The position numbers and the translations under genes were made by a program. A stretch of 35,115 bases of DNA, from the NCBI RefSeq assembly GCF_031581025.1, contig NZ_JAVLCA010000024.1; one strand, given 5' to 3'. Positions 33,141 to 35,115 of this stretch are shown piece by piece. The stretch comes from Salibaculum sp031581025. Lineage in GTDB: Bacteria > Pseudomonadota > Alphaproteobacteria > Rhodobacterales > Rhodobacteraceae. Under the pieces are notes generated by a model that saw nothing but the letters and a program-made list of their open reading frames with translations, did not search any database and had not been told where the DNA came from. How positions within the stretch are numbered: the first letter of the stretch is position 1; each line of letters begins with the position of its first letter.

Positions 33141-33156
33141 TTAACCTTTCGCTAAC
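33141..33156. promoter_or_regulatory. CtrA-like binding site in the gltX-comEC gap
   Basis: TTAA-N7-CTAAC differs from the CtrA consensus TTAA-N7-TTAAC by one base. It lies 53 bp upstream of the comEC start and 18 bp upstream of the gltX start on the other strand. In Rhodobacter capsulatus, CtrA controls com genes needed for uptake of GTA DNA, which is why the site is attractive. A 16-bp motif with one mismatch can arise by chance. Confidence 0.5.
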
Positions 33157-33208
33157 CGTAGGGTCCTAGCGTCAGCGCGGGCATACTCGGGCTGAAGGGC
33201 GGGGACAA

Positions 33209-35115
33209 GTGCGCCTTCTGGCATGGATGGACCGCGGGCTGCTGGGGCAGCAGGGGCATCTTTTCGGATGGTCCCCGGTGTTCTTCGGCGCCGGGATCGC
33301 GCTCTATTTCGGGCTGCGGGTCGAGCCTGCGGCCATGGCCCATGCCGGGCTGGCCCTCGCGGCGCTGGTCTGCACTCTGCTGCGGCGCTGGATGCCCGAC
33401 GGGCTGCGGGCGCTGCCCATGGCCGCGGCGCTGGTGCTGGCCGGGCTGGTCGTGGCCGGGGTGCGCGCCCATGCCGTTGCCGAACCGGTGCTGGACTTTC
33501 GCTATTACGGCCCCGTCGAGGGCCGGGTGATCGAGATCGACCGTTCGGTCAGCGATGCGCAACGCCTGACGCTGGATCGCGTGGTGCTGCGGAACATGGC
33601 GCCCGCCCGCACCCCGGTCCGGGTGCGCGTCTCGCTGCACGGAACACAGGGGTTCATCGACCCCGCGCCGGGCCAAACCGTGATCCTGACCGGGCATCTT
33701 TCGCCGCCGGCCGGCCCGGTCGAGCCGGGGGGCTTCGATTTCCGCCGCATGGCCTGGTTCGAGCGGCTGGGCGCGGTGGGCTATACCCGCACGCCGGTGC
33801 TGCTGGCCCGCCCGGCCGAGACCGGCGCGGCGGGCCTTGCGATCTACAGTTTGCGGATGGACCTGTCCGCCCGGGTGCAAGAGGCCCTGCCGGGCGAACG
33901 CGGTGCCTTCGCCGCGGCCATCATGACGGGGGATCGCTCGGGCATGGCGCAGGATGTCATCGCGGAGCTGCGCAAGGCCAACATGGCGCATCTTCTGGCC
34001 ATCTCCGGCCTGCACATGGGGCTGCTCACAGGCTTTGTCTTCGCGGTGATCCGCAACGCGCTGCTGCTCTGGCCGGGGTTCACCCTGCGCCACCCGGCCA
34101 AGAAATACGCGGCCGTCGGTGCGCTGGTGGTGGCGGCGGGATATTACGCCATGTCGGGCGGCAACGTGGCAACGGAACGGGCCTTCATCATGGTGGGCGT
34201 CATGCTGGTGGCCGTCATGCTGGACCGGCGGGCGCTGACGCTGCGGGCCGTGGCCATCGCCGCCATGATCGTGCTGCTGCTCCGGCCCGAGGCGCTGTCC
34301 GGTCCGGGGTTCCAGATGTCCTTTGCCGCCACCACGGCGCTGGTCGCGGTCTTCGGGCTGCTGCGCCGCGTCGAGTTGGCGTGGCTGCCCCGCTGGCTGC
34401 GCCCGGTGCTCGGGGTTGTGCTCTCCTCGCTGGTGGCGGGGCTGGCCACGGCGCCCTTCGCCGCGGCCCATTTCAACCAGGTCTCGCACTACGGGTTGCT
34501 CGCCAATGTGCTGGCGGTGCCGGTCATGGGCACGGTGGTGATGCCGGCGGCGGTCCTGGCAGTGGTGCTGGCGCCGCTGGGCCTGTCGGCGCTGGGGCTC
34601 TGGATCATGGGGCAGGGCATTCGCTGGATACTCTTTGTGGCTGCCTGGGTCGCGGGGCTGGAGGGGGCCGTGGGCCATGTCCACAGCCCCGCCCCGCCGG
34701 TCCTGGGGCTGCTGGCGGCGGGGGCGCTGGTGGTGATCCTCTGGCAGGGGCGCTGGCGGGCGGCCGGGCTTGTGCCGATCGCGCTTGCCGGGGTGATCTG
34801 GGCAGGCACAGAGCGACCCGCGCTGCTGGTGGCCGACAGCGGCGCGCTGGTGGGCGTCATGGGCCCCGAGGGACGGGCGCTGTCCAAGCCGCGCGGTGAC
34901 AGTTTCGCGGCCCGCGCCTGGCTGGAAAACGACGGCGCGCCCGTGGCGCAGGCCCAGGCCCATGCGCGCCCGGGGCTGCGGATTGCCGGGCGACGCCAGG
35001 ACATGCAGATCGGCGCGACCCGCGTTGTCGCGGTGCGGGGCAAGGGCGCGCTGGCCGAGGTCCCGGGCTGTGACGGCGCCCAGATCCTGATCTCGAACCA
35101 GCAGGTCGGGCCGGG
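33209..35115 (+). CDS. comEC: ComEC/Rec2 DNA-uptake channel, 3' end beyond window
   Basis: At least 635 codons, open to the right edge. The start is a GTG (MRLLAWMDRGLLGQQ) after AAGGGCGGGGAC; a downstream in-frame ATG at 33227 is possible. An N-terminal membrane pair (about 25-95) brackets the start of an OB-like DUF4131 domain (FRYYGPVEGRVIEIDRS, VILTGHLSPPAGPVEPGGFD). The competence domain follows (about 235-530), with the family signature MAHLLAISGLHMGLLTG, YYAMSGGNVATERAFIM and GPGFQMSFAATTAL over many helices. The end (DSGALVGVMGPEGRAL onwards) would be the metallo-beta-lactamase-like region, but no HxHxDH motif is seen in the part present. ComEC carries single-stranded DNA across the inner membrane; in R. 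capsulatus it is needed for GTA reception. Confidence 0.92.
   Translation, partial: MRLLAWMDRGLLGQQGHLFGWSPVFFGAGIALYFGLRVEPAAMAHAGLALAALVCTLLRRWMPDGLRALPMAAALVLAGLVVAGVRAHAVAEPVLDFRYYGPVEGRVIEIDRSVSDAQRLTLDRVVLRNMAPARTPVRVRVSLHGTQGFIDPAPGQTVILTGHLSPPAGPVEPGGFDFRRMAWFERLGAVGYTRTPVLLARPAETGAAGLAIYSLRMDLSARVQEALPGERGAFAAAIMTGDRSGMAQDVIAELRKANMAHLLAISGLHMGLLTGFVFAVIRNALLLWPGFTLRHPAKKYAAVGALVVAAGYYAMSGGNVATERAFIMVGVMLVAVMLDRRALTLRAVAIAAMIVLLLRPEALSGPGFQMSFAATTALVAVFGLLRRVELAWLPRWLRPVLGVVLSSLVAGLATAPFAAAHFNQVSHYGLLANVLAVPVMGTVVMPAAVLAVVLAPLGLSALGLWIMGQGIRWILFVAAWVAGLEGAVGHVHSPAPPVLGLLAAGALVVILWQGRWRAAGLVPIALAGVIWAGTERPALLVADSGALVGVMGPEGRALSKPRGDSFAARAWLENDGAPVAQAQAHARPGLRIAGRRQDMQIGATRVVAVRGKGALAEVPGCDGAQILISNQQVGP

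Noticed and set aside
33223..34899. Plus-strand 558-codon open frame at the right end
   Set aside because: It is a frame-shifted shadow of comEC, whose true frame starts at 33209 and runs open off the edge with clear ComEC motifs.

Overview
The window is a dense, GC-rich (about two thirds G+C by eye) stretch of alphaproteobacterial chromosome. The best fit is the order Rhodobacterales (Roseobacter/Rhodobacter relatives). The reasons are the purL-bolA-grxD block, a lone gene-transfer-agent (GTA) type lysis pair, a CtrA-like box in front of comEC, and an LsrB/VtlR-type LysR regulator next to an AbcR-like sRNA locus. No insertion sequence, integrase, CRISPR array, tRNA or rRNA gene was seen. The content is mostly housekeeping; the novelty lies in RNA and regulatory elements and in a few odd small proteins.

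Layout. 1-118: GC-rich palindromic intergenic repeat. 119-1335 (-): a DsbA-family thioredoxin-fold protein and a tandem paralogue that has lost its CXXC. 1532-3918 (+): PLP aminotransferase and periplasmic N-acetylmuramoyl-L-alanine amidase. 3924-4535 (-): SAM methyltransferase. 4691-9274 (+): penicillin-binding protein 1A, release factor 2 (no programmed frameshift) and a DUF2189 membrane protein. 9306-12426 (-): transketolase followed by a glycosyltransferase. 12686-13616 (+): coiled-coil protein and ZapA, followed by a long-range-paired RNA that fits 6S RNA. 13742-17448 (-): purL, cysteine-rich protein, bolA, acidic-tailed membrane protein and grxD, probably one operon linking purine synthesis to an Fe-S/iron (BolA-Grx4) module.

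17449-17793 has no protein gene. It carries the purL promoter, a strong minus-strand intrinsic terminator and, just 5' of it, an unpaired anti-Shine-Dalgarno stretch: the layout of a trans-acting sRNA. The sRNA lies directly downstream of a LysR regulator (17794-18696, -) that closely resembles LsrB/VtlR, the regulator adjacent to AbcR sRNAs in Rhizobiales. Divergent from it is a fused indolepyruvate:ferredoxin oxidoreductase (18856-22275, +) whose promoter contains a perfect 7-bp-arm dyad. Then come a lysophospholipid acyltransferase, glutamate racemase and argC.

25182-29370 (+) is a cytochrome c maturation cluster (ccmE, ccmF, ccmH) interrupted between ccmE and ccmF by a GH108 endolysin and a GTA-type holin. 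The endolysin ribosome-binding site lies inside a perfect 10-bp stem, and ccmF after the cassette lacks a Shine-Dalgarno sequence but has a TATACT box abutting its ATG. This suggests that a lethal cassette in a housekeeping operon is silenced at translation, with expression restarted after it. The window ends with a PaaG-like isomerase (+), gltA and gltX (-), and the 5' part of comEC (+), whose upstream region holds a CtrA-like site. GTA release (endolysin/holin) and GTA DNA uptake (comEC) genes therefore occur within 8 kb of each other.

Start sites were re-chosen where ribosome-binding sites and family N-termini required it. comEC runs off the right edge.
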